A stretch of DNA of 64,000 nt from DTYU01 sp040756575. GTDB lineage: Bacteria; Bacillota; Desulfotomaculia; Desulfotomaculales; Ammonificaceae. Shown here piece after piece: positions 50,736-59,155 of the stretch (positions within the stretch are counted from its first letter, which is position 1; the number at the start of each line of letters is the position of its first letter). The position numbers and the translations under genes are program-made. The stretch spans positions 39,525 through 103,524 of the forward strand of contig JBFLYP010000008.1 in the NCBI GenBank assembly GCA_040756575.1, in the 5' to 3' direction. The notes beneath the pieces were generated by a model that was not told where the DNA came from, did not search any database, and saw only the letters and a program-made list of their open reading frames with translations.

Positions 50736-50813
50736 ACGAGGAGTGTTTTTGATGATCGAACTTCGAACTATCTAACTTCGAACTTCGAACTATCGAACTT
50801 CGAACTATTAACC
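50715..50813 (+). repeat. GAACTTC/GAACTAT heptad array
   Basis: Starts inside the end of the TumE-like frame and runs to the GAGGTGAAAAA of the next antitoxin. A GAGGAGTGTTTTTGATG segment in the middle looks like a displaced ribosome site and start codon, followed directly by repeats. Confidence 0.75.
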
Positions 50814-50824
50814 GAGGTGAAAAA

Positions 50825-51055
50825 ATGGCCACCGAAAAGAAAAAAATATCAGAGCTTGTGCGACTCGCCGGCAGACTTCCGGTAAACGAACAATTAGAAT
50901 TAATCGCCAGACTTTCTGCCCAGCTTGCAGGTAAGAGAGCCGCTCACATTGAAAAAAGAACATGGATGGAAATGGCGGGTCTCGGCGCCGAAATTTGGAA
51001 AGACGTTGACGCCCAGGAGTATGTCCGCCGGGAGAGAGCAAGTTGGGAAGATTAG
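50825..51055 (+). CDS. VapB-like antitoxin (fourth)
   Basis: A 76-residue protein: MATEKKKISELVRLAGRLPV, then NEQLELIARLSAQLAG. Its first half matches the antitoxin at 45956. GAGGTGAAAAA precedes ATG 50825. It overlaps the PIN gene by 13 bases. Confidence 0.78.
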   Translation: MATEKKKISELVRLAGRLPVNEQLELIARLSAQLAGKRAAHIEKRTWMEMAGLGAEIWKDVDAQEYVRRERASWED

Positions 51056-51534
51056 CGGCGATCCTCAAAGCGTATCGCACTGTCGCACTGGATACCGCGG
51101 TTTTTATCTACCACTTCGAGAAAAACGAGAAGTATAGTGTAATAACTGAAGAAATTTTCTCGCGTCTGGACAAAGATAAAAACTTCGCTGCGGTTACTTC
51201 GGTCATCACCGTGCTGGAAGTTTGCGTAAAGCCTATTAAAGAATCGCGGCAGGACCTAGCGACCGAGTACACACAAAAATTGCTTTATGATGATAAACTG
51301 GCAACCTGGGTTGTTGATGGAAATATAGCCCAAAAAGCTGCCGAAATCAGGGCTAAGTACGGTATAAGGACTCCTGATGCGATTCAAGTAGCCACAGCCA
51401 TTACAGCGGAAGCAGATGTTTTTATCACCAATGACACCGCCTTAAAGAAAATCGAAGAAATCGAAGTACTGGTCCTCAAAGAACTTGCCGCCCCAGTGGA
51501 AGAGGCTAACACTCCAGCAAACGCCGAACGTTGA
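51043..51534 (+). CDS. vapC: VapC-type PIN-domain toxin (fourth)
   Basis: A 163-residue PIN protein: VALDTAVFIYHFEKNEKY, VTSVITVLEVCVKPIKE and IRTPDAIQVATAITAEADVF with ITNDTAL, the complete acidic pattern. TTG 51043 follows GGGAGAGAG. The last residues (ANAER) are read from a heptad array, and the stop is the TGA of a GTTGAAC unit. Confidence 0.87.
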   Translation: MGRLAAILKAYRTVALDTAVFIYHFEKNEKYSVITEEIFSRLDKDKNFAAVTSVITVLEVCVKPIKESRQDLATEYTQKLLYDDKLATWVVDGNIAQKAAEIRAKYGIRTPDAIQVATAITAEADVFITNDTALKKIEEIEVLVLKELAAPVEEANTPANAER

Positions 51535-51561
51535 ACGCCGAACGCCGAACGTAGAACGCAG
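51518..51561 (+). repeat. GAACNNN heptad array overlapping the end of vapC
   Basis: Six units (AACGCCG, AACGTTG, AACGCCG, AACGCCG, AACGTAG, AACGCAG). It supplies the vapC stop codon and ends at the AAAGGAGG of the next frame. Confidence 0.75.
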
Positions 51562-51580
51562 AAAGGAGGCTTTAATTGCA

Positions 51581-51790
51581 ATGGATTCTGTCAAGCAAAC
51601 GGCCATCGAAGCCATAAAGCGGCTCCCTGACGGATGTTCCTTGGAGGACATTATGTATCAGGTCTATTTTATCTCGCAGGTATTTGAGGGTTTAAGGGAC
51701 GCTCAGGAAGGCCGGGTAATAACCAGCGAAGAATTAGATGCAGCGCGCCGCCGTCTCGGTTATGGCAAATATAGCGGAGGGCTTCGATAG
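51581..51790 (+). pseudogene. Antitoxin-like gene truncated and joined to S23 sequence
   Basis: ATG 51581 with AAAGGAGG upstream codes MDSVKQTAIEAIKRLPDGCS, YQVYFISQVFEGLRDAQEGR and ITSEEL, a typical small antitoxin. From about 51737 the sequence is that of a four-helix-bundle gene in another frame, so the last 17 codons are foreign. Its original C-terminus and toxin are gone. Confidence 0.75.
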
Positions 51791-51989
51791 CCAGAGCAAC
51801 CAGGTGTTTTTACAGTTCCTGACCTACGCGGTCAGGTCGGCTACCGAGGTCCAGTCGCATCTCTACGTCGCCCTGGACCAAGGCTATGTAACCAAAGATA
51901 CCTTTGATAACTTGTACAAGCAGGCGGAAAAAACGAAGAGCATTATATGCGGCCTTATGCGGTATCTCCGCACAAACCCTAAACCTTAA
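51738..51989 (+). pseudogene. 3' part of a four-helix-bundle (S23-type) gene
   Basis: Codes QRAAVSVMANIAEGFDSQSN, SATEVQSHLYVALDQGYV and KSIICGLMRYLRTNPK, matching 49607-49857. The first ~40 codons are missing, replaced by the antitoxin fragment. Both partners share the bases TGCAGCGCGCC at the join. Confidence 0.78.
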
Positions 51990-52064
51990 ACCTTAAACCT
52001 TAAACCTTAAACCTTGAACCTTGAACGTCGAACGTTGAACCTTGAACGTTGAACGCAGAACTGG
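51976..52064 (+). repeat. AAACCTT/GAACCTT heptad array
   Basis: Starts in the last codons of the S23 fragment as five AAACCTT units, then GAACCTT, GAACGTC, GAACGTT and GAACGCA. No hairpin. It ends at the GGAGGAAA of the nuclease gene. Confidence 0.8.
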
Positions 52065-52076
52065 AGGAAACTTGCG

Positions 52077-53168
52077 ATGGCCGCAGATTATAGCCATCTA
52101 AAAACGCGCATCCAGGGATGGCTCTTCGAAAAAGTGGTTAGGTACCTGTTACGACTCAACGATTACACCATCATTTCTCTTGACTCATTAGCGGGTAAAG
52201 CAGAGAAATATTACCGGGACAGGGGAAAAGGTTTGGAAATACGCGGGCGCGGCGAGTGGCATCAGATAGATGCGGCAGGGCAGTTTCAATTTATACCGCC
52301 GTTTGTATATCAAATTCGCCTTCTTTCTGAAGCAAAATGTTACCGGCAGACCGCAGTGGGTCTTCCTATTGTTCGCGGATTTGTAGGCGCCCTTAAAGAC
52401 ATCAGCGAAAACTACTTTACGGATGTTGATGACCCCGGGAATAATGATTATAACCTCCGGTTTACCGATTGTGGTGCTATTTTTTCCACCTCGGGATTTT
52501 CAGATGAAGCGGAAAATTACGCTTTTGCTCACGGTATCAAGTTAATCAGTTATAAAAATTTACCGATTATGCGGGATATCACTGAATGCATCTTCAATTT
52601 CGTCGACTCGTTAGAATCTTTCCTCCCCCACATAGCCAAGAGAGAACCTGAACTCCGGCGAGAGATTTGTAACATATTACAGGGTTCTGGCTTTAATGAT
52701 ATGCGAGACCACAGTTCGCTGCCACCACAATTAAATCAGCACATTCTCAAATTGCGCGACATACTCTTTGAAATCAAATTTTCCGCCGTCGGTTTAGCGG
52801 CAGGAGGGTTCCCGGTGCACTTGGTCGGCACGCAGGAGTTCCCACGCAAGGCGGTTGCAGAACGTGACCAAGTCGAATGCCACATTTACCACGAACAAGG
52901 CAACCCGTTCCATGTCAGGCTGGTAGACCGGGTCTGGAGCGCTTATTTTTCAGTACCCGAGGTGATGATGAGCAAATTTTTAGCTAATAGAGAAATGATG
53001 GTTGAATTCAAAGGTCGAAGCTTATCCTTTATTGACATACCCATCAAGATTAATGGTATGCGCCGCATTATCAGGCTTGAGCTGGATCCGAAGTGGCTGG
53101 AACAGGTCAGGAAAACCGCCAAGGACCGGCAATCGAGAAAACAGCGAGGGGCGTCAGATAAGGGGTAG
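52077..53168 (+). CDS. Putative PD-(D/E)XK nuclease, Mrr-like
   Basis: A 363-residue protein of uncertain family. Near residues 58-90 it shows GRGEWHQIDAAGQF followed after ~20 residues by RLLSEAKCYRQ, which fits the D...(E)xK core of Mrr-like restriction nucleases (D of HQID, then EAK). The rest has mixed alpha/beta pattern and a basic tail. Its place next to toxin-antitoxin cassettes suggests a defence role. ATG 52077 follows TGGAGGAAA. The function is inferred from one motif only. Confidence 0.6.
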   Translation: MAADYSHLKTRIQGWLFEKVVRYLLRLNDYTIISLDSLAGKAEKYYRDRGKGLEIRGRGEWHQIDAAGQFQFIPPFVYQIRLLSEAKCYRQTAVGLPIVRGFVGALKDISENYFTDVDDPGNNDYNLRFTDCGAIFSTSGFSDEAENYAFAHGIKLISYKNLPIMRDITECIFNFVDSLESFLPHIAKREPELRREICNILQGSGFNDMRDHSSLPPQLNQHILKLRDILFEIKFSAVGLAAGGFPVHLVGTQEFPRKAVAERDQVECHIYHEQGNPFHVRLVDRVWSAYFSVPEVMMSKFLANREMMVEFKGRSLSFIDIPIKINGMRRIIRLELDPKWLEQVRKTAKDRQSRKQRGASDKG

Positions 53169-53177
53169 TGTTCCTTG

Positions 53178-53777
53178 ATGCTCAGAATGCGAGAAATTTT
53201 GCGAATAAGCGCTTTGGTTGTCTATTACGGGTTTGCCTAATTTTTGCCTACGCAGCCTTATCCGGGATGGCGCTTCGCTTACGCCGTGCGCCGCTTCCTG
53301 GTACGCTTCATTTTTAAATCGTGTGGACGTGATGTTATCATTAAAAACCGCGCTTATTTCGGGACGGGCAAAAATCTGGTATTAGGTGATCGTTCACAAC
53401 TCGGCGAACGATGCAAGGTTGAAGATGATTTAGTGGTTGGCGATGATGTTATTATGGGTCCCGATGTTTTTATCATGTCTTCGGCTCACGCATTCGAACG
53501 CCTGGATATTCCCATTAACCAACAGGGGGCTCAGCCCCGGCGACCGGTGGTTATTGGGAATGACGTTTGGATCGGGGCGCGGGTGATAATCCTGCCGGGA
53601 GTGCACGTCGGCGACCAAGCCGTGATAGGTGCAGGTGCTGTGGTAACAAAAGATGTCCCCCCGCGGGCAGTCGCCTGCGGTGTACCGGCGCGGGTGGTCC
53701 GGTTCAGGGGGGAGAGGGTACGTACGCGAGCAGGTCGGCCGGCAAGTAACGATCAGCGCCTGGGCGAGGGACTATGA
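53178..53777 (+). pseudogene. WbbJ-type acyltransferase gene with an early in-frame stop
   Basis: Left-handed beta-helix acyltransferase: hexapeptide repeats through GTGKNLVLGDRSQLGERCKV, the loop SSAHAFERLD, and VVIGNDVWIGARVIILPGVH with VTKDVPPRAVACGVPARVV. The natural start appears to be ATG 53178 (MLRMREILRISALVVYYGFA), but codon 21 is TAA (53238-53240), after which FLPTQPYPGWRF continues in frame. A TTG at 53244 could restart translation and give 177 residues. The catalytic part is complete. The stop overlaps the next start (ATGA). Confidence 0.75.
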
Positions 53778-55102
53778 CACGCGGCAAAACACTTATGGAA
53801 TGTATGCAACTTTTGGAATCGGCCGGCGTGGCGGTCTGTATCCTTCACGGGTACGCAACTTATCCGGACTGTATCCCATCGGATGTGGACTTTGTAGTCT
53901 CTCCGAGGGGTTTACAAAAGCTTCCGGCGGTCTTGAAGCATGGCGAAAACGCTACAGGCGCCCGGCTTGTGCAGGTAATCCAGCACGAAGACACGTGTTA
54001 TTCTTACATTCTCGCGCACCCGGGAGCTAACGGAGATGTGGCCTTTCTCCAACTCGATGCGGCTACAGACTATCGGCGGAACGGACGCATCTTCTTCAGG
54101 GCAGAAGAGTTTTTGAGCTCCCGAAAACGGTTCAAAGACTTCTGGGTGCCGCCGCCGCACCTGGAGTTTACCTATTACCTTGTAAAGAAAATTGCCAAGG
54201 GTTATATGGACGAGCGGCATTGTTCGTATCTCTCGGAGTTGTATCTTCAGGACCCGCAGCGGTGCAAAGAACAGATACTCCGGTTCTGGTCCTCGGCGGC
54301 CGCCCAAAAGCTCATCCGGGCGGCAGCTTCAAACAATTGGGACGAGGTAGGTGCCGCCCTATCTCAGTTACGCCAGGATCTTTTACAGACGACTGTGCGG
54401 AAGGACCCCTTAGGTGTTGCCCTTTACTGGTGGGGAGAGTTGCAACGTGCCGTAAAACGGTGGTATCAGCCTACTGGATTACACGTGGTTTTTCTGGGAC
54501 CGGATGGCTCCGGAAAGTCAAGCGTCATTGCCCAAGTAGAAAAAAATCTTAGGCTTGCGTTCCGCAGAACCGCCCGGAGGCACCTGCGGCCGTACTTATT
54601 TAAACCACAGAAAGGAGCATGGGCACCGGCAACGAACCCCCACGCCAAGCCGCCCTACGGAAGGTTCAAATCCGTGCTAAAGCTGGCCTACCTGTGGTTT
54701 GATTATACGGTAGGATACGTTTTTCGGATTCAGCCTCAACTTGTTCGTTCCACGCTCGTCTTGTTTGACCGTTACTTGGACGACCTGCTCGTTGATCCGA
54801 GGCGTTACCGGTACGGCGGTCCGCTATGGCTCGCCCGGCTGGTGGCCCGGTTCATCCCCCGCCCGGACTTGGTGATCCTTTTGGACGCGCCGCCGGGGGT
54901 ACTTCAAAGACGCAAGCAGGAGGTTTCGTTTGAAGAAACGGCCCGGCAGCGGGAGGCCTACCTGGAGCTGGTGCAGAATCTGCCGAACGGTTATGTAGTA
55001 GATGCTTCGAAGCCCCTGGATGAGGTAATTGCGGAGGTGCAACGGATTATTCTGAATTATATGGCCGAGCGCACCGCCCGGAGGTTGAGATTGAAGGGAT
55101 GA
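53774..55102 (+). CDS. Thymidylate-kinase-like protein with N-terminal nucleotidyltransferase-like domain
   Basis: A 442-residue two-part protein. Residues ~1-130 resemble a nucleotidyltransferase fold (CILHGYATYPDCIPSDVDFV). From ~235 there is a thymidylate-kinase-like domain with the P-loop FLGPDGSGKSS, the DRY motif in LVLFDRYLDDLLVD and DLVILLDAPPGVL. Proteins of this layout occur in polysaccharide clusters; the substrate is unknown. ATG 53774 overlaps the preceding stop. Its end overlaps the next gene by four bases. Confidence 0.72.
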   Translation: MTRGKTLMECMQLLESAGVAVCILHGYATYPDCIPSDVDFVVSPRGLQKLPAVLKHGENATGARLVQVIQHEDTCYSYILAHPGANGDVAFLQLDAATDYRRNGRIFFRAEEFLSSRKRFKDFWVPPPHLEFTYYLVKKIAKGYMDERHCSYLSELYLQDPQRCKEQILRFWSSAAAQKLIRAAASNNWDEVGAALSQLRQDLLQTTVRKDPLGVALYWWGELQRAVKRWYQPTGLHVVFLGPDGSGKSSVIAQVEKNLRLAFRRTARRHLRPYLFKPQKGAWAPATNPHAKPPYGRFKSVLKLAYLWFDYTVGYVFRIQPQLVRSTLVLFDRYLDDLLVDPRRYRYGGPLWLARLVARFIPRPDLVILLDAPPGVLQRRKQEVSFEETARQREAYLELVQNLPNGYVVDASKPLDEVIAEVQRIILNYMAERTARRLRLKG

Positions 55103-56133
55103 ACCAGGAGATGACCGTTTTCTTCCCGCCGCGCACAACCGTTCTCGCCCTTCCCGCATGGGAGAGGCCGCGTCTTCTTTTCCCCGACGGTGGAGTACGC
55201 CGGCGGTGGCAGGAAAGTTCACTTTATCCCGCGTCACGCTGGCAGGGTCGCGCCTACAGGTTCTTCCTCCGGTGCAAAGGCATTTTAGGATTAGTAGAGA
55301 AGCAGGTGTCTCATAGGAGCAACTGGGAAGTAGGTGAATTTGTCTGGGATATATTGCCTGAGGCAACCTGTGCAATAGTCTTCGTGGGTCCGCCAGGCCC
55401 AGCACAGAAGATTACCATCCAACTTCGAGACGCTACGGATCGCGTGTTGGGCTATGTTAAGTATGCAGAAAAACCTGCAGCCGTAAGAAGACTATCACGG
55501 GAATACCAGATGTTAAAAGCCCTTCCCGACAACAACCTCGGGCCGGTGCCCCTAAAGTACGGCAGGTTGCTCAACGGGGAAGCCCTCGTGCTTTCGCCCC
55601 TTCTCGGACAACCATTACCTGCAAAGCTGCCGCCGCCGGAGGAACTGGTAGCTCTTCTGGCAACGATGTCCACTGGTTTAGAGTATGCGGTAGAAGAACA
55701 CCCGTGGATAAATTCGATTTTGGAAGATAAACACCAGCACCTCGTATCCTGGATTGAAAACCTGGGGCAAAGAAAGTGGCCGGTGGTTTTGCAGCACGGC
55801 GATTTGGCCCCGTGGAACGTGAAAAAATCGCCGGACGGTAACGCTCGTCTGTTTGACTGGGAGTACGCCTATTTAGAAGGATTCCCGCATCTGGACCTCA
55901 TATACTACATTCTCCGGGTGGCTGCCCTCATTTACAGATGGACGCCACTAAGAGCATTTAGATATACCAAAACGTACTTATCGAAAAAGTTCCCGTCGTT
56001 ATCTAACCGTGAGGTTGATGCGCTCGTTCGTCTAACGGCGTACGTAACGTATCTTCAGTCGCTCGAAGATGGGCTTCCGCCAGATACTCCTTTATTGAGG
56101 TGGTACCGCCAGCTATGGGAGGCAAAGGGGTGA
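55099..56133 (+). CDS. Aminoglycoside-phosphotransferase-like kinase
   Basis: A 344-residue protein with an APH-type kinase core: LQHGDLAPWNVK (catalytic Asp and Asn) near residue 229 and LFDWEYAYLEG (metal-binding Asp) near 249. The N-terminal third is variable. Its tight coupling with the preceding kinase-like gene (ATGA overlap) and the following glycosyltransferase suggests it phosphorylates a sugar or lipid intermediate in glycan synthesis rather than an antibiotic. That role is inference. Confidence 0.7.
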   Translation: MNQEMTVFFPPRTTVLALPAWERPRLLFPDGGVRRRWQESSLYPASRWQGRAYRFFLRCKGILGLVEKQVSHRSNWEVGEFVWDILPEATCAIVFVGPPGPAQKITIQLRDATDRVLGYVKYAEKPAAVRRLSREYQMLKALPDNNLGPVPLKYGRLLNGEALVLSPLLGQPLPAKLPPPEELVALLATMSTGLEYAVEEHPWINSILEDKHQHLVSWIENLGQRKWPVVLQHGDLAPWNVKKSPDGNARLFDWEYAYLEGFPHLDLIYYILRVAALIYRWTPLRAFRYTKTYLSKKFPSLSNREVDALVRLTAYVTYLQSLEDGLPPDTPLLRWYRQLWEAKG

Positions 56134-57389
56134 GTCAGCGTCTGAAAGTCTTCCTCTCCGCCTACGCGTGCGAACCGGGGAAGGGATCGGAGCCTGGTGT
56201 CGGCTGGGGGATGGCACGAGAGATGGCCCGGTTTCACGATGTTTGGGTGACTACGCGCGCAAATAACCGGCCTGCAATCGAGGCGGAACTCGCACGGAAC
56301 CCGATTCCAAACCTGCACTTCGTTTACTACGACCTGCCGCGCTGGGCGCGTTTCTGGAAAAAGGGGCAGCGGGGCGTGCAGCTTTACTATTACCTCTGGC
56401 AGGTCGGCGCTTATTTCATGGCACGGCGACTGAACCGGGAAATCGGTTTCGATCTTGCGCACCACGTAACGTTTGTAAAGTACTGGTCGCCGAGCTTGCT
56501 GGCGCTTCTGCCGGTTCCCTTTATTTGGGGGCCAGTCGGCGGCGGCGAATCGGCGCCCCGGGCGTTCTGGCGCGACTTTAGCCTGCGGGGACAGGTATAC
56601 GAAGCACTGCGCGGTCTGGCACGGTGGTTGGGGGAGCTCGACCCCTTTGTGCGGCTGACCGCCCGGCGGAGCGTCGTAGCGTTGGCAACAACGAACGAAA
56701 CAGCGGCGCGGCTCCGCAAACTGGGTGCGAGGGATGTGCAGGTTTTCTCGCAGGTGGGCTTATCAAAGGAAGAAGTAGAGGAACTCGGGAAGATAGAGGG
56801 GCGTTCGGGTAATCCGGTTCGGTTTATCAGTATCGGCCGGCTTCTCCATTTGAAAGGTTTCCACCTGGGGCTGCGCGCGTTTGCTGAGGCAAGGCTTGCG
56901 GGGGCAGAGTACTGGGTAATCGGTGACGGTCCGGAGCGCGGTCGTTTGGAAACCCTCGCGAAAAAGCTGGATATAGCCGACAGGGTAAGGTTCTGGGGCT
57001 GGCTACCCCGGGAAGAAACTTTAAGGAAACTTGCCGCTTGCGACATACTGGTTCACCCGAGTTTGCATGACTCCGGCGGCTGGGTCTGCGTCGAGGCGAT
57101 GGCTGCGGGCCGTCCGGTGATCTGTCTGGATCTGGGTGGGCCGGCCACCCAGGTTACGGAGGAAACAGGTTTCAAGGTGCCGGCCTTGTCACCCGAACAG
57201 GCGGTGCAGGACCTGGCGGAGGCGATGGGTAAACTCGCCCGGGATATTGACTTGCGCATCCAGATGGGCGAAGCCGGGCGCCGGAGGGTGCAGGAATACT
57301 TTGCTTGGACCAAGAAACTTACATGCGTTAACCAAATTTACACGAAGGCGATTAATGATGCAAACCCGAGAGACCACGGCCAATCTTAG
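56130..57389 (+). CDS. Group 1 glycosyltransferase (GT4)
   Basis: A 419-residue GT-B enzyme. The N-terminal half has FLSAYACEPGKGSEPGVGWG; the nucleotide-sugar half has SIGRLLHLKGFHLGLRAFAE, VIGDGPERGRLE and HPSLHDSGGWVCVEAMAAGR, with the E-x7-E type motif changed to DSGGWVCVE. GTG 56130 overlaps the previous stop, with GGGAGGCAAAG ahead. It ends 35 bases inside the next gene. Confidence 0.88.
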   Translation: MSQRLKVFLSAYACEPGKGSEPGVGWGMAREMARFHDVWVTTRANNRPAIEAELARNPIPNLHFVYYDLPRWARFWKKGQRGVQLYYYLWQVGAYFMARRLNREIGFDLAHHVTFVKYWSPSLLALLPVPFIWGPVGGGESAPRAFWRDFSLRGQVYEALRGLARWLGELDPFVRLTARRSVVALATTNETAARLRKLGARDVQVFSQVGLSKEEVEELGKIEGRSGNPVRFISIGRLLHLKGFHLGLRAFAEARLAGAEYWVIGDGPERGRLETLAKKLDIADRVRFWGWLPREETLRKLAACDILVHPSLHDSGGWVCVEAMAAGRPVICLDLGGPATQVTEETGFKVPALSPEQAVQDLAEAMGKLARDIDLRIQMGEAGRRRVQEYFAWTKKLTCVNQIYTKAINDANPRDHGQS

Positions 57390-58827
57390 GATAACCGCTC
57401 TTTTAATCGTTGCCTCTGTCTGCGTTGGGACAGCCGCTGCGCTGGCGCTGCAGTCGCCGCTTGGTCTAAAAGCGGCGCTGCCCGTGCTTGTTCTCCCACC
57501 CTTGCTTTTAGCGGTTCTTATAGCCGGATCAAGGCCGAGGCGCTACATCTTGAGTTTGCGGTGGTGGCACGCGCTGTGGGCGCTTCTCCTTATCAGCGGG
57601 CTGACGCTCCGGGTGCGGGGTGTTGAGCAGATTCAGGAAAATCCTGCCGACCCTGCGGCGCTTTTCAGAATCGGGCTCGTCTGCACGGTGGCCGCCGCTG
57701 TGCTCCTAAAGGGTACAATCGGCCGAGGAGGCTTGCACCGCAACTTATCTCGTGGCCTGGTAGCACCGCTGACCTGCTACGCTTTGTTTGGGGTATTCTC
57801 GACCATATGGTCCGTATACCCGGCATGGACACTTTACCGGTCTGTGGAATACCTGGTGGACATAGCCCTTATCGCCACCATCATCGGCTCACTCCGCTCG
57901 GCGGAAGACTATAAGCGGTTCTTCGACTGGACCTGGATACTGTTTGCCTGCCTGTTGGGATCGGTCTGGCTGGGGGTATTGCTGCGGCCCGATGAAGCGA
58001 TCAGGCACGGCGTTGGCGTTACAGGGATACAAATTCACGGTGTCTTTCCGGTAATCTCGGAGAACGGCACCGGTGACTTGGGTGCCATACTCGCGGCCGT
58101 GGCGATAGGGCGGCTCCTCTTCACGAAGGAGAACCGGAAACTTTTCCTTGCCCTCCTTCTGGTCTCTTTAGCCACACTGGTTTTGGCATACAGCCGAACG
58201 CCGCTAACGGCTTTTTTCCTGGCGGTCATGGTTATGCTCTATGCCGGGCGCCGCCTCACCCTTCTAACTGCGCTTCTGGCAGGGATGGGTATTGCGGGAG
58301 TGAGTCCGCTGGGGCAGTTTCTCTGGGAATTTTTCCGGAGAGGGCAAAGTATGGAATTGTTTTTTTCTTTGTCTGGACGCGTGTATTGGTGGGAGTATTT
58401 ATGGGATGTTTTTAGGGAAAACCCAATATTCGGCTTGGGCGCGTACGCGGGAGGGCGTTTTGTTGTGTTGGATGCGTTAGGTGCCGGGTTGTCTTCGTCT
58501 GTCCACAACACATTTTTGGAAGTCGTGATAGGCAGTGGTCTTGTAGGATTGGTTATTCTACTCGCCGGTTTGGGAGGTACCTGGTGGCATCTCCTGAGGG
58601 CAAACAATCTGACCGGGCGTGGCACGTTGGAACATTATTTAACCATCGAAGCTCTTGGGTTGTTAACCATAGAAACGTTCCGCGCCTTCTTTACATCCGG
58701 ACCAGTCATCTGGCACCCGGCAATCCGGTTTCTTCTCGTGATAGGCTATGCGGAGTTTTTACGCCAAAACTTGAAGAACAAGACACTTTTTGGCCAGACG
58801 CACTCTCTGAAAGCTGGGGTCGAATGA
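57355..58827 (+). CDS. O-antigen ligase/polymerase (Wzy-like)
   Basis: A 490-residue membrane protein with about eleven hydrophobic helices and the Wzy_C loop (WEYLWDVFRENPIFGLGAYA, then SSVHNTFLEVVIGSGLVGL). It probably polymerises the repeat unit made by the neighbouring transferases. ATG 57355/57358 lies within the end of the GT gene, after GAAGGCG. A frame starting at 57136 has an unlikely Arg/Cys-rich leader that is a shadow of the GT gene. Confidence 0.85.
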   Translation: MMQTRETTANLRITALLIVASVCVGTAAALALQSPLGLKAALPVLVLPPLLLAVLIAGSRPRRYILSLRWWHALWALLLISGLTLRVRGVEQIQENPADPAALFRIGLVCTVAAAVLLKGTIGRGGLHRNLSRGLVAPLTCYALFGVFSTIWSVYPAWTLYRSVEYLVDIALIATIIGSLRSAEDYKRFFDWTWILFACLLGSVWLGVLLRPDEAIRHGVGVTGIQIHGVFPVISENGTGDLGAILAAVAIGRLLFTKENRKLFLALLLVSLATLVLAYSRTPLTAFFLAVMVMLYAGRRLTLLTALLAGMGIAGVSPLGQFLWEFFRRGQSMELFFSLSGRVYWWEYLWDVFRENPIFGLGAYAGGRFVVLDALGAGLSSSVHNTFLEVVIGSGLVGLVILLAGLGGTWWHLLRANNLTGRGTLEHYLTIEALGLLTIETFRAFFTSGPVIWHPAIRFLLVIGYAEFLRQNLKNKTLFGQTHSLKAGVE

Positions 58828-59155
58828 ATGCAAGCTGAGCCTAACGAACTATCTCAAGCGACGTCAAACCGGCCGAAAATTCTTTTCCTGCACCAGGGCG
58901 GAGAGTTGTACGGCTCGGACATCATCTTTTATCAGGTGGTGCAGGCCGCCGCCCGCTACGTTGAGCCCATTGTCATCCTGTCGGAGCCGGGGCCATTAGT
59001 TGACCGCTTACGGGGCCTTACAGGAAACTTATATATCCGGCAACTCGGTGTCTTGCGGCGACAGCACTTTAACCTGCGGGGAGCAGTATGGTGCGCTTTC
59101 CATATCATACGTGCTGCCTTTGAAATCGCAACAATTGTGTTGAAGGTGCAAGCAG
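58828..59155 (+). pseudogene. 5' fragment of a glycosyltransferase gene
   Basis: ATG 58828 codes a GT-B start: PKILFLHQGGELYGSDIIFY, then PIVILSEPGPLVDRLRG. Glycosyltransferase sequence ends near 59155; the frame then runs about 28 codons through unrelated reading of polymerase sequence to a stop at 59238. The sugar-nucleotide-binding half is missing. Confidence 0.75.

Noticed and set aside
34626..51580. Peptides with NVERRT or FNVRRST repeats at the ends of many open frames
   Set aside because: They are translations of the 7-base arrays (21 bases, seven codons, per cycle) and vanish once the true ribosome sites are used.
41579..52064. Integron with attC sites: the unit GTTGAAC fits the core-site consensus GTTRRRY
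   Set aside because: All units point the same way, the inverse core site and paired boxes of attC are absent, and no integrase gene is in the window.
57136..57354. N-terminal extension of the polymerase at 57355
   Set aside because: It is an Arg/Cys-rich shadow of the upstream glycosyltransferase gene, and the proper start lies at 57355 or 57358.
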